NCBI GenBank assembly: GCA_049366815.1
Contig: JBMNCO010000113.1
Span: forward strand, 1 to 55,749
Source: CAYNYM01 sp049366815
GTDB lineage: Bacteria > Desulfobacterota > DSM-4660 > Desulfatiglandales > HGW-15
Length of the DNA stretch: 55,749 nt
Reading direction: 5' to 3'
The translations under genes and the position numbers were made by a program. The notes beneath the pieces are model-generated. The model had not been told where the DNA came from and made no database searches. It was given only the letters and a program-made list of their open reading frames with translations. This document shows positions 24,943 to 33,940 of this stretch, piece after piece. Numbering within the stretch: position 1 is the first letter of the stretch; each line of letters opens with the position of its first letter.

Positions 24943-27267
24943 ATGAAAAAGGGCATCATCGGTGTAATGGCACTGGTTTTTCTGCTGGGGGCGGGTGTCC
25001 CGGGTTTTGCCCAGGATTTCAGCACGTCCGACCTTGAAGGCGAGTGGTGGTATTTTGTGACGGAAGTCAACCCCACCCTGCCTGGAGTCTACTGGCTGAC
25101 AGGAACCGGAGAAATGGATGCCTCCGGAAATCTAGGGGGCGTCTATGTCGCGCCGGACGGCTCCGCCGTGGCCATTACCGGCGGGCAGATGGTCGTGGCA
25201 CGCAACGGCACGCTCAAGGGAACGCTTTTGGCTGAAACCGGCGACACGGTCACCCTCGTCGACGGGAAGCTGGATCAAAGCAAGACCTTCGGCACCGCGG
25301 TCATGGTCGGCTCCGACAACACCATGGACATCACGACAATGATAAAGGCCGGAGGGACATTCACCCCCGCCGACATGGAGGGGCAGTGGTACGCCTATGT
25401 GACGGCCCTCGATACGGCGACGGGGGCCGCGTATTGGGTCTATGGCACCCTGGACGTCGACAATGCGGGAAACGTGACCGGCACGCTCAATGCCCCGGAC
25501 GGGTCGACTGTTTCTGTGACGGGCGGGACGTTGTCATTGGACGAGAACGGCATCCTCACCGGGAGCACCACCCTTTCGACTGGCGATACGGCAACTGTCC
25601 AGGGAAAGCTGGACCAGGGAAAGACCTTCGGCGCCTATGTGAGTGCCGGTATGGATCAGTCCATGAGGATCGGGTACCTGCACAAGGCCGGCGGCACTTT
25701 CGAGCCGGATGAAGGGCAGGGATCCTGGTATGCCTACGGTCTGAACATCGAACCCTCCATTCCCGCGGTTTTCTGGCTCCGAGGCAGGTCCGTCATGGAT
25801 GCTTCGGGCTACATGAACGGCGCCATGATCGCGCCGACGGGTCAAAGCATGCGGGCGAAGGGATCGACGGCACTGGACAGTGACGGGGTCTGGACCGGCA
25901 CTCTTCAAATTGACGGGGATATGGCCATCGGTCAGTCTGCGAAACTGGACCTGAACCGGTCGAGCCTCACGGGCGTTTTACTGAGCGGCAGCGGCGGCAT
26001 GGGGCTCTGGCATTTTCTCAAGGAATCCCCTTACCTCTACTTTCCCCATGTCGCGAGCGACGGGGTATGGGAGACCGAGATCGGGATGATCAACGACAGT
26101 GACACCCAGACGATCAACGGCGAGCTGGTCGCCTACAGCAACAGCGGTGCGGAGGTCTCCCGCATGAACGTCTCTCTCATGCCCAATGGCCGCCGTTCCG
26201 TCATCATCGGTGATGCATTCAGCAACCCGAGCCAGATCGGCTATCTCATTTTCCAGTCTGACAAGTATGTCCGCAAGGGATACACCAAGTTCTATATAGA
26301 CGGAAAATATCGCGTGGCGGTGCCTGCGGTCTCCACCATCAATATGGAGGAAATATATGTATCCCATATTGCCTCGGACCATGAGTGGTGGACCGGGGTC
26401 AGCCTGTTGAACACCAACGCCGAGGCGAAGGAGATCGTCATCGAATTCAACACCGGGGCGACGGTGAGCCGCACTCTGGCCGCCTTCGAACATCAGGCCT
26501 TTTATGTCAGAGACCTGTTCAACGGCACAACCCCGGCGGGCATTGAATCCGCCGTGATCAGAAATGCCGACGGCATCGTCGGCCTCGAACTGTTCGGCAG
26601 CACCGAAACCAGCACCAGGAATTATCTGAGCGGCATCCTGCTCACGGATGATACGGCTACGGATATCTACTACCCGCACGTAGCGAGCGACACGGACTGG
26701 TGGACGGGCATCGCGGCCTATAACCCGGCCGACACCTCGACCATCCTGGACATCACGACCTATGACCAGGCAGGCAATATCCTGGATATGAGTAATCTTC
26801 CCCTCCCCGCCGGCGGAAAATACCTCGGCCTTGCCTCAGAGCTCGAGTTCCCCGCCGAAACCGCCTGGTTCAGCATACACGCCGGCGTCCCCATCACCGG
26901 ATTTGAGCTGTTCGGCACCACCAACGACAAACAGCTCGGGGGTTATGTCGGGGTGGGCATTCAAAAGACGGAAGGCGTGTTCGCCAAGATAGAAAAAGAC
27001 GGATGGACCGGCATCGCCTTTGTCAACACCGGCAATGTCACCGCCGCGGTTGACATCGCAGCCTATGATGACAGCGGTACGCTGATCGCCTCGGAATCCC
27101 TGGGTCTCGCACCCTATGAAAAGGTCGTCGGCATGGCTGGCAGCCTCTTCTCGGATGATATCGACACGGCTACCTATATCACCTTTTCAGCGAGCGCAAA
27201 GGTAGTCGGATTCCAGCTCAATGGGTCTTCCGACGGGATGATGCTGGACGGTCTGCCCGGCATGTAA
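24943..27267 (+). CDS. Large secreted beta-repeat protein
   Basis: A 774-residue exported protein of unknown function. Residues 1-23 form a signal peptide (MKKGIIGVMALVFLLGAGVP). Residues 25-355 hold three related units of about 110 residues, each with WWYF or WYAY, an APDGS or APTGQ turn and a KLDQSKTFG or KLDLNRSSLTG end. Residues 360-774 hold four further units, each opening with a variant of YFPHVASDGVW or YVSHIASDHEWW and running through a short TEIGMIN- or TGVSLLN-like strand. Such Asp/Asn/Gly-rich beta units suggest an extracellular surface or matrix protein. AAGGAGGGAGA precedes the ATG. The next two genes also encode exported proteins. Confidence 0.8.
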   Translation: MKKGIIGVMALVFLLGAGVPGFAQDFSTSDLEGEWWYFVTEVNPTLPGVYWLTGTGEMDASGNLGGVYVAPDGSAVAITGGQMVVARNGTLKGTLLAETGDTVTLVDGKLDQSKTFGTAVMVGSDNTMDITTMIKAGGTFTPADMEGQWYAYVTALDTATGAAYWVYGTLDVDNAGNVTGTLNAPDGSTVSVTGGTLSLDENGILTGSTTLSTGDTATVQGKLDQGKTFGAYVSAGMDQSMRIGYLHKAGGTFEPDEGQGSWYAYGLNIEPSIPAVFWLRGRSVMDASGYMNGAMIAPTGQSMRAKGSTALDSDGVWTGTLQIDGDMAIGQSAKLDLNRSSLTGVLLSGSGGMGLWHFLKESPYLYFPHVASDGVWETEIGMINDSDTQTINGELVAYSNSGAEVSRMNVSLMPNGRRSVIIGDAFSNPSQIGYLIFQSDKYVRKGYTKFYIDGKYRVAVPAVSTINMEEIYVSHIASDHEWWTGVSLLNTNAEAKEIVIEFNTGATVSRTLAAFEHQAFYVRDLFNGTTPAGIESAVIRNADGIVGLELFGSTETSTRNYLSGILLTDDTATDIYYPHVASDTDWWTGIAAYNPADTSTILDITTYDQAGNILDMSNLPLPAGGKYLGLASELEFPAETAWFSIHAGVPITGFELFGTTNDKQLGGYVGVGIQKTEGVFAKIEKDGWTGIAFVNTGNVTAAVDIAAYDDSGTLIASESLGLAPYEKVVGMAGSLFSDDIDTATYITFSASAKVVGFQLNGSSDGMMLDGLPGM

Positions 27268-27416
27268 TTCGGCCTTGCAGGCAATTTAAGAGATGATTCA
27301 GGTCATTGGTGTCCAAAACGGGTCCACGATGAGGACATACCGGCCTCTGCTTTAAGCGGAAATTCCCGTTTTGGAGAAACGTGCTCTCAATCACTTTTTC
27401 ACAAAGGAGGGAGAGG

Positions 27417-30359
27417 ATGAAAAGGTCAGCCACTTTACTCGTGTTGATCATGGCCTTGGTCATGATCATGCCTGTGGCAGCAAAAGCTGCCAAGGCAGCC
27501 AACGATGTCTACATCGTCATCATGGCCGCCGACCCGGCGGTCGCCTACAAGGGCGGCATTGAAGGGTTGCCCCCGACCAAGCCAGGCAAGGGCCGAAAGA
27601 TCAACCCCCATAGCGCCCTCGTCAAAAAGTATCAGAAATTCCTGGAAAAGGAGCATAACAAGGCCCTGGAGGCGGTCGGCGTCCGCCCGGCCGCAAAGAT
27701 CCACGACTACACGATCTCGCTCAATGGTTTTGCCGCACCAATGACCAAGGTCCAGGCCGCGCAAATGGCCAAACAGCCCGGCGTGGCCCTGGTGCTGCAG
27801 GATGAGATGCGGTACAAGACAACGGACAACAGCCCTGCCTTCCTGGGTCTGACAGACCCGGCCGGTCCCTGGAAAAAGGAATACGTGGGGGAAGGTGTGG
27901 TCGTGGGCGTCATTGACACCGGCATCTGGCCGGAGCACCCGAGCTTTGCCGATGATGCCACCTACGCGCCCCTCCCGGACTTTGCGGGCTTGTCCTGCGA
28001 GTTCGGCAACACCGCCCACAACCCGGACGACGCCCCCTTCACCTGCAACAACAAACTCCTCGGCGCCTACCAGATGACGGATACCTACCGTTATTACATC
28101 GGCGCCGACCCGGATGAGTTTGACTCGGCCCGGGATGACGACGGACACGGCACGCACACGGCCTCGACAGCGGCCGGCAACGGGGGCGTTGAGGCAAGCA
28201 TCTACGGGATCCCGTTAGGGACCATTTCCGGCATCGCCCCACGGGCCCGCATCATCGCCTATAAAGCCTTAGGCAACCTGGGCGGTTTCACATCGGACCT
28301 GGCCGCCGCCATCGATCAGGCCGTGGCCGACGGCGTGGACGTGATCAATTATTCCATCGGCGGCGGCGCTTCCGGGCCCGGTGCCGATGAGATCGCCTTC
28401 CTGTTTGCGGCCAATGCCGGTGTCTTTGCGGCCACCTCGGCCGGCAACTCCGGGCCTGGAGTGAGCACCCTGGGCAACCCGGGCAACATGCCCTGGATCA
28501 CGACCGTGGGTGGCGGCACCCAGGACCGCACCTTCCAGGGTTCGGTCTTCTCAAGCGACGACTGGGAGTTCTTCGGCGCCTCGATCACCGCCGGGACAGA
28601 AGAATTGCCCCTGGTGGACGCCGCGGACTACGGCAATGAGCTCTGTAATCCCGATGCCCCCTTCACCGGCGATATCAGCGGCAAGATCGTGCTCTGCAGC
28701 CGCGGCATTTATGCGCGTGTAGCCAAGAGCTATGCCGTGTATCTGGCCGGCGGGGCGGGCACGATCTTGTACAACACCGACGACAGCCAGGCCCTGAACA
28801 CGGACAACCACTGGACCCCGACGGTCCACATCGACAACACCGACGGTCTGGCCATCAAAGCCTATATCGCCGCCGATGATAATCCAGTCGCTCAGATCGA
28901 GGGCGGCGTGTTCACCGAGATCCCGGCCCCCTGGATGGCGTCCTTTTCATCCCGCGGACCCAACCCTGTCGCTCCGGACATCATCAAGCCCGACATCACG
29001 GCCCCGGGCGTAAACATCCTTGCCGGTGCATCGCCCTTTCCTGACCCCGGGTTTTTGCCCGGCGAGCTGTTCCAGGCCATCAGCGGGACCTCCATGTCCA
29101 GCCCGCATGTGGCGGGCGCCTTCGCCCTGATCAAGCAGGCCCGCCCGGACTGGAGTGCCGCCATGGCCAAGTCCGCGATCATGACCACCGCCTACCAGGA
29201 CGTAATGAAGGAAGACGGGTCCACACCGGCCGACCCCTTTGACATGGGCAGCGGCCACCTCAATGTGGGCGGCAAGGCGATCATGAACTCCGCCTTTGAG
29301 CCCGGGCTGGCCTATGACGCCGGCCTGTATGAGTACGCGGCCTTTACCTGCGGCATGGAATGGGGTGTCTTCACCCCGGGGAGCTGCGTGTTCCTGGAAT
29401 CGATCGGCGTCCCCATGGAACCCTATAACCTCAACCTGCCCTCCATCGGCATTGGTGAACTGCCCGGCAGCCGGACCGTGCTCCGCACAGTGACCAGTGT
29501 GGCGAAAGAGAAGGGCTGGAGGGAATATGCCGTGTCGGTGGACGCCCCGCCCGGTTACGAGGTAACGGTAACACCCGCCATGCTCCGGCTGAAAAGCGGC
29601 CAGAGTGCAACCTACGAGGTCACGATTGCCAACGTCGAGGCCCCGATCGGTGCGTGGCGCTTCGGCTCCCTGACCTGGCAGTGCATGGACAAGAAAAGCC
29701 TCTACGAGGTCTACAGCCCCATCGCGGTAAGAGCAGCCCTGTTCACTGCACCAAAGGAGATCAGCGGGAGCGGTGAGAGCGGCTCGGCCTCCTTTGATGT
29801 GCGCTTCGGATACAGCGGCGCTTACCAGGCGGCGGCCCACGGTCTCGAGCCTGCAACAGTCACGTCGGACAATGTATTGCAGGACCCGGACCAGACCTTT
29901 GACAAGGGCGACGGTTACAGCAATCTCCACCAGTTCAACCTGTCCGGTGCGGCCTTTTTCCGCATCGCTATGCCGCCCGAGGCCACCGAGGAGGATGCGG
30001 ACCTGGATATTTTCGTCTTCGGCCCCGGGGGTGAACAGTTCTCCAGTACGTCCGGCGGGACGAACGAGCTGATCGACATCCTGCTTCCCGCCGACGGAAC
30101 ATGGGACGTTTACGTGCACGGATGGTCAACGCCCGGCGGGGACTCGGACTATGACCTCTATACCTGGGCCGTCTCGGCAACCCCCGGCGGCAATCTGACC
30201 ATCGACTCGGCGCCGAGCTCGGCGACGATCGGTGCGGTCGGGACCGTCGACATCTCCTGGACGGGCGCAACGACCGGTCAGTGGCACCTGGGTGCGGTGT
30301 CGCACACCGGTAACGTCGACCTCATGGGCCTGACGCTGATCGACGTGGACAACCGTTGA
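27417..30359 (+). CDS. Secreted subtilisin-like serine protease (S8) with PA domain
   Basis: A 980-residue protease. Residues 1-24 form a signal peptide, followed by an I9-type propeptide (VYIVIMAADPAVAYKG). The catalytic triad is complete: Asp in GVIDTGIWPEHPSF, His in DDDGHGTHTASTAAG and Ser in ISGTSMSSPHVAGAFALI. A PA domain is inserted between His and Ser (GKIVLCSRGIYARVAKSYAV). The arrangement resembles the cucumisin-type subtilases. The C-terminal part carries a fibronectin-like domain and then a region with DADLDIFVFGPGGEQF and DGTWDVYVHGWS, like a bacterial pre-peptidase C-terminal domain. AAAGGAGG precedes the ATG at 27417; a start at 27381 would place extra polar residues before the signal peptide. 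A strong terminator follows. Confidence 0.93.
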   Translation: MKRSATLLVLIMALVMIMPVAAKAAKAANDVYIVIMAADPAVAYKGGIEGLPPTKPGKGRKINPHSALVKKYQKFLEKEHNKALEAVGVRPAAKIHDYTISLNGFAAPMTKVQAAQMAKQPGVALVLQDEMRYKTTDNSPAFLGLTDPAGPWKKEYVGEGVVVGVIDTGIWPEHPSFADDATYAPLPDFAGLSCEFGNTAHNPDDAPFTCNNKLLGAYQMTDTYRYYIGADPDEFDSARDDDGHGTHTASTAAGNGGVEASIYGIPLGTISGIAPRARIIAYKALGNLGGFTSDLAAAIDQAVADGVDVINYSIGGGASGPGADEIAFLFAANAGVFAATSAGNSGPGVSTLGNPGNMPWITTVGGGTQDRTFQGSVFSSDDWEFFGASITAGTEELPLVDAADYGNELCNPDAPFTGDISGKIVLCSRGIYARVAKSYAVYLAGGAGTILYNTDDSQALNTDNHWTPTVHIDNTDGLAIKAYIAADDNPVAQIEGGVFTEIPAPWMASFSSRGPNPVAPDIIKPDITAPGVNILAGASPFPDPGFLPGELFQAISGTSMSSPHVAGAFALIKQARPDWSAAMAKSAIMTTAYQDVMKEDGSTPADPFDMGSGHLNVGGKAIMNSAFEPGLAYDAGLYEYAAFTCGMEWGVFTPGSCVFLESIGVPMEPYNLNLPSIGIGELPGSRTVLRTVTSVAKEKGWREYAVSVDAPPGYEVTVTPAMLRLKSGQSATYEVTIANVEAPIGAWRFGSLTWQCMDKKSLYEVYSPIAVRAALFTAPKEISGSGESGSASFDVRFGYSGAYQAAAHGLEPATVTSDNVLQDPDQTFDKGDGYSNLHQFNLSGAAFFRIAMPPEATEEDADLDIFVFGPGGEQFSSTSGGTNELIDILLPADGTWDVYVHGWSTPGGDSDYDLYTWAVSATPGGNLTIDSAPSSATIGAVGTVDISWTGATTGQWHLGAVSHTGNVDLMGLTLIDVDNR

Positions 30360-30405
30360 GCGCACCCGACCGCCGTCCTGCTTTAATTCGGGATCGGTTA
30401 AACCT

Positions 30406-30439
30406 CCGCCCGCAGGGTCACGACCCTGCGGGCGGTTTT
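30406..30439 (+). terminator. Rho-independent terminator after the subtilase
   Basis: CCGCCCGCAGGG, a six-base loop and CCCTGCGGGCGG form a perfect 12-bp GC stem followed by TTTT. It lies 46 bases after the subtilase stop. Its reverse reading lacks a long U-run, so it mainly serves the plus strand. Confidence 0.9.
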
Positions 30440-30485
30440 GTGTGATTCAAGAACTCTTCCCAAAAGCGAGACAGAAACGTCAAGT

Positions 30486-31529
30486 TTAGTGGATCCGTTT
30501 TTCCGTGGAAGAGAAGGTCATGTCGGCCCTGATGACGACCTCTGACAGGACCTGCATGCCGTCATCGTCTTCGGTTGTTGTCCAGGTGCCCACAATGTCT
30601 CCTGCCTGTCCCTGGTCTCTGTGCCAGGTTTCCAGATCTCCCTCTTCCACGTGGACCCAGGTCATACTGGTTTCGGAAACGTCCAGGACCTGCAGATGGA
30701 TAACGAGCCCGGGAAAAGGTCCATCATTCCCTGGCGGATAGGTTGAATAGGTGAAAGTGGCCGTAAGGATATTACCCTGATAGGTATAGGTGCCGCTCGC
30801 GGTGCCCAGGATTTCATAGGTCGGGCACGGTTTGTCTTCGCCGTCACAGTCCTGATCAATGCCGTCCCCACAGATCTCGACGGCCCCGGGATGGATAGAG
30901 GCATCCAGATCGTTACAGTCCCCTTCCGCGATGGTGTATCCGTCCCCGTCCGCATCATCGACAAGGCTGATCTGATCCGAGGTGTGGGTCGTCAGATACG
31001 GGGGCAGACCGCTGCAGAACCCATACTGCGTGATGGCGCCCGTAGTAGGGTCCAGGGGCACATCGAGGCTGAAGTACCCGTCATCCGGGCTTGTGAACAT
31101 GTATTGCCCGTTGGCGAGGACCATGGCGCAAATGGGCAGCCCATTGTAGGACATCGTGCCCTGTAAACGAACCCAGGTCGTGTTGATGGCCTGGAGCGTC
31201 GTGGTCACGTCCATTCCCTGCCCCGGGGCGGCCTCCTGCATAGCGATCTGCATGTTCTGGCCTTCGACGGGGTAAATGAGCCGTTCAAAAGGGGCAAGGC
31301 CGCTGCAAAAGGTAAAGACCCTGATCCGGCCCTGGTCGTCCAGGGGGACGTCAAGATTGAAGTACCCGTCATCCGGGCTTGTGAACATGTGTTGGCCGTT
31401 TGCAAGGACCATGACGCAGACCGGCGCGCCGTTATAGGTCACTTGTCCGTTGATATTTTCCCAACCGTCCGCTGAAGACAAGGATACGTTTAGGATTACG
31501 AACATCAAGACAACAATCCCTTTTTTCAT
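30486..31529 (-). CDS. Secreted protein with two domain repeats and a MopE-type metal-binding motif
   Basis: A 347-residue exported protein. The signal peptide is MKKGIVVLMFVILNVSLSSA. Residues 24-100 and 118-185 are repeats of one unit; each begins with a strand like INGQVTYNGAPVCVMVLANG and continues with MFTSPDDGYFNLDVPLD. Residues 190-240 match the putative metal-binding motif family (PF11617, MopE): DADGDGYTIAEGDCND, SIHPGAVEICGDGID and QDCDG, an Asp-rich Ca2+-type loop. The C-terminal 105 residues are a beta-rich region of unknown type. AAGGAGG lies five bases before the ATG at 31529. It converges on the subtilase gene and is likely to be surface or extracellular. Confidence 0.85.
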   Translation of the reverse strand: MKKGIVVLMFVILNVSLSSADGWENINGQVTYNGAPVCVMVLANGQHMFTSPDDGYFNLDVPLDDQGRIRVFTFCSGLAPFERLIYPVEGQNMQIAMQEAAPGQGMDVTTTLQAINTTWVRLQGTMSYNGLPICAMVLANGQYMFTSPDDGYFSLDVPLDPTTGAITQYGFCSGLPPYLTTHTSDQISLVDDADGDGYTIAEGDCNDLDASIHPGAVEICGDGIDQDCDGEDKPCPTYEILGTASGTYTYQGNILTATFTYSTYPPGNDGPFPGLVIHLQVLDVSETSMTWVHVEEGDLETWHRDQGQAGDIVGTWTTTEDDDGMQVLSEVVIRADMTFSSTEKRIH

Positions 31530-31897
31530 AAAGACCTCCTTCCATGCAAAGTACACTGTAAAATGGGTTCATAACGATTCTTAGACCATGACAACACGTC
31601 CTGACAGGATAAATCCAACTCCGTCAAGGGGGGGGTAAGCACATCTTGAGGTGGGTCTCCATTGGAATCCGCCCAAGTGGAGGTTCACTGGTCACAAGGG
31701 ATACTGTCATATATTTCAAGCCGACGGGGCCATGCAAGTCAAGGGAAATCGATAAAAATACCGGCCGGAAAGCCGTAATTCTGTACCCCCTCCTATCCGC
31801 CCAGGGCATCCCGATCAGGGCACCGCAGACGCCCGTGCGCGCGGGGTTGACTTGATCTGTCGGGCCGGCGCCGATCCGACCATCCTCCGGGCAAGGT
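31530..31897. other. Intergenic, promoter region of the secreted MopE-type gene
   Basis: About 370 bases upstream of the minus-strand gene. It includes a run of nine G at 31628-31636. No gene is recognised. The reading frames here give Arg/Pro-rich products of the kind seen on non-coding strands. Confidence 0.4.
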
Positions 31898-31978
31898 CGA
31901 ACGGCTTCTTGTGTAGGGCGATCGGCAAATCGCCGGTCCGAGGGATGCCGCTGCAAGCGGCCTCTGAGAAGCCGTTCG
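31898..31978. other. 81-nt multi-branched structured element (possible ncRNA or mobile palindrome)
   Basis: CGAACGGCTTCT (31898-31909) pairs perfectly with AGAAGCCGTTCG (31967-31978). Between them are two further hairpins: GGCGAT/ATCGCC around a six-base loop (31917-31934) and GCCGC/GCGGC around TGCAA (31947-31961). The result is a three-way junction with a 12-bp base stem. Outside it, GTCGG and CCGAC at about 31858-31880 form another stem. It lies 73 bases before the promoter of the AI-2E family gene. The strand of any transcript is unknown. Confidence 0.5.
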
Positions 31979-32050
31979 CCCCCTCGACCGGTTTTGAGAC
32001 AAGGGCTCCGCCGGTGCAGGCGCCTTCCTTGCATGGTCCGTATTATTGTT

Positions 32051-32080
32051 TTGACGAATCAATGCCTATTTATTTATAGT
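32051..32080 (+). promoter_or_regulatory. Sigma-70 promoter for the AI-2E family transporter gene
   Basis: TTGACG (32051-32056), an 18-base spacer, then TATAGT (32075-32080). Each hexamer is one mismatch from consensus. It is 84 bases before the ATG at 32164 and in an AT-rich patch. Confidence 0.6.
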
Positions 32081-32163
32081 AGGGTAAAATCTCAAGGCCA
32101 AAGGATAGATCATTCGGAGCGTCGGCCGGTCTCCGGCCCATATCTTTCGCGAGTGCGTCGCCC

Positions 32164-33225
32164 ATGTCGGATAGAACCTTTATTTCAAAATTGTTTCTCG
32201 TCGTCCTCCTGGGATTCCTTATCCTCCTCTTCTGGCTTTTCTGGTCCTATCTTGCGGCCATCGTCCTGGCCCTTCTCATTGCAAGTGCCTTTTATCCCCT
32301 CTATGCATGGATAAAGGGCCTGTTAAAAGGCAGAGACCAGCTTGCCGCCCTCCTCATGACCATGATTATTCTGGTCATCCTCATTGTGCCGGTCGGAGGC
32401 TTCGTCGGCACCCTTTCCAACGAGGCCTTCGATTTTTACAGCCGCACCCGGAGTTCAGTCTCTCTGAAGGAGATACAGGAGGGTCTTCAGGGCGACTCCC
32501 CCTGGGCCCAGCGCATCAGAAAGGCGGGGCAACTGGTGGGGCTTGAATTGAACCCCGAGACCATTCACGATCTGGCAAATGCCGTCGGAAAGTCCGTGGG
32601 GCTGTTCCTTTCCAGGCAACTGAGTGCTATTGCGTCCAACCTTCTCAGCTTTCTGGTGCATTTTTTTCTCATGTTGCTGGTCATCTATTATATCCTAAAG
32701 GACGGGGTACGGCTCAAAAACTATATTTCCGAACTCCTCCCCTTCCCTCCCGAGCAGCAGGAACTTGTTGTAAACAAGTTTCGGGAAGTCGGCAAAGCCG
32801 TTATCCTGGGCAACGGACTGTCAGGCATCATCCAGGGCGTATTCGGGGGGTTGGGCTTTTATTTCTTTCCCCTCGGCTCCCCCTTGTTGTGGGGTACCGT
32901 GATCGCCATCATGGCCTTCCTGCCTGTTATCGGTGCATCCATCGTCTTTGTTCCGGCCACGCTGATACTGCTCATCCAGGGTAAGGGACTCATCGGGCTG
33001 GGTTACCTGGCCTACAATCTGTTTTACAGTTCGATCATAGAATACATGATCAAACCCAGATTGATCGGTAAAGGGATGCAAATGAACCCGCTGCTCGTTT
33101 TTATCGGCATACTCGGGGGGCTCAAACTTTTCGGCATTCTCGGCATCGTTTATGGTCCTTTAATCATGACCATTTTTCTTACATTAGCTGAAATTTACAA
33201 AATGGAATATAAAGAAGCTTTATAA
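32164..33225 (+). CDS. AI-2E family transporter (PerM/YdiK-like)
   Basis: A 353-residue inner-membrane protein with seven to eight hydrophobic segments. The first pair is LVVLLGFLILLFWLFWSYLA; the extramembrane part lies at residues 90-150 (KEIQEGLQGDSPWAQRIRKA). The conserved C-terminal block LIGKGMQMNPLLVFIGILGG, followed by LFGILGIVYGPL, marks the family. Members export autoinducer-2 or act as Na+/H+-type antiporters, so the substrate here is open. No good ribosome binding site is seen before the ATG. It is followed by a receiver-domain gene but with its own promoter between them. Confidence 0.88.
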   Translation: MSDRTFISKLFLVVLLGFLILLFWLFWSYLAAIVLALLIASAFYPLYAWIKGLLKGRDQLAALLMTMIILVILIVPVGGFVGTLSNEAFDFYSRTRSSVSLKEIQEGLQGDSPWAQRIRKAGQLVGLELNPETIHDLANAVGKSVGLFLSRQLSAIASNLLSFLVHFFLMLLVIYYILKDGVRLKNYISELLPFPPEQQELVVNKFREVGKAVILGNGLSGIIQGVFGGLGFYFFPLGSPLLWGTVIAIMAFLPVIGASIVFVPATLILLIQGKGLIGLGYLAYNLFYSSIIEYMIKPRLIGKGMQMNPLLVFIGILGGLKLFGILGIVYGPLIMTIFLTLAEIYKMEYKEAL

Positions 33226-33254
33226 AAAACAACCTCGTCTATCTTTCTTATGGC

Positions 33255-33282
33255 TTGACTATTTTCACGGTGAAATTAGAAT
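33255..33282 (+). promoter_or_regulatory. Sigma-70 promoter for the receiver-domain gene
   Basis: TTGACT (33255-33260), a 16-base spacer and TAGAAT (33277-33282). It lies 38 bases before the ATG at 33321 in a 95-base gap. Confidence 0.55.
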
Positions 33283-33320
33283 GGCTCAGCATCTGAATTC
33301 ATTTCAAAGGAGAATGAGAC

Positions 33321-33809
33321 ATGGAACCCAACAAAATTCTCAAAGGGAAAAGAGTTCTCGTGGTTGATGATGAACAGGATGTACTTTACATGATCATTGA
33401 TCTTCTTGAAATGTGCAAAATCGACACGGCATCTTCATTTGAACGGGCTAAGGAACTGCTTGAAACCAATTATTATGACATTGCCATATTGGACATCATG
33501 GGCGTCCGGGGATATGATCTCCTGAAAATCGCCAGGGAGAGAGAGGTTCCCGCACTCATGCTTACAGCCCATGCCCTCAGCAAGGAAGACCTCAAAAAAT
33601 CCGCTGAGGAAGGTGCCTCTTTTTATGCCCCCAAGGACGAGATCAACAATATCGAGATGTATGTGGCTGATGTCCTGGAGGCCAAGGAGAAGAACAAAAA
33701 CGTGTGGGCCAAGTGGTATGAGAGACTTTCGGGGTTTTGCGACAAGAGGTTCGGGCCCAACTGGCGGGAGCAGGATCGGGAATTCTGGGATGCCATGATC
33801 AAATATTAG
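33321..33809 (+). CDS. Single-domain response regulator with short C-terminal tail
   Basis: A 162-residue receiver protein. The acidic pocket is VLVVDDEQDV, the phospho-acceptor Asp is in YYDIAILDIMGV, the Thr is in VPALMLTAHA, and the Lys is in YAPKDEINN. No DNA-binding or enzymatic output domain follows. The last 45 residues (AKWYERLSGFCDKRFGPNWR onwards) are rich in aromatic residues and charge and form a short tail of unknown role. No histidine kinase gene is in the window. The AAAGGAG upstream of the ATG is good. Confidence 0.9.
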   Translation: MEPNKILKGKRVLVVDDEQDVLYMIIDLLEMCKIDTASSFERAKELLETNYYDIAILDIMGVRGYDLLKIAREREVPALMLTAHALSKEDLKKSAEEGASFYAPKDEINNIEMYVADVLEAKEKNKNVWAKWYERLSGFCDKRFGPNWREQDREFWDAMIKY

Positions 33810-33940
33810 GGCGATCAGGCGTTTCCCCAATCGTCTTGAATGCAACTTTACGGCTCTTTTCGAAGCAGTGTGTATCTCACTATCGTCGGATCTGTCGGCC
33901 ATGGCAGCAAAGTGAGATTTCTATTCAAGGAGTTTCTAAA

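Noticed and set aside
31624..32034. Minus-strand 136-residue frame between the MopE-type gene and the AI-2E family gene
   Set aside because: The product is Arg/Pro-rich, has no ribosome binding site and spans the structured element; it looks like a non-coding frame.
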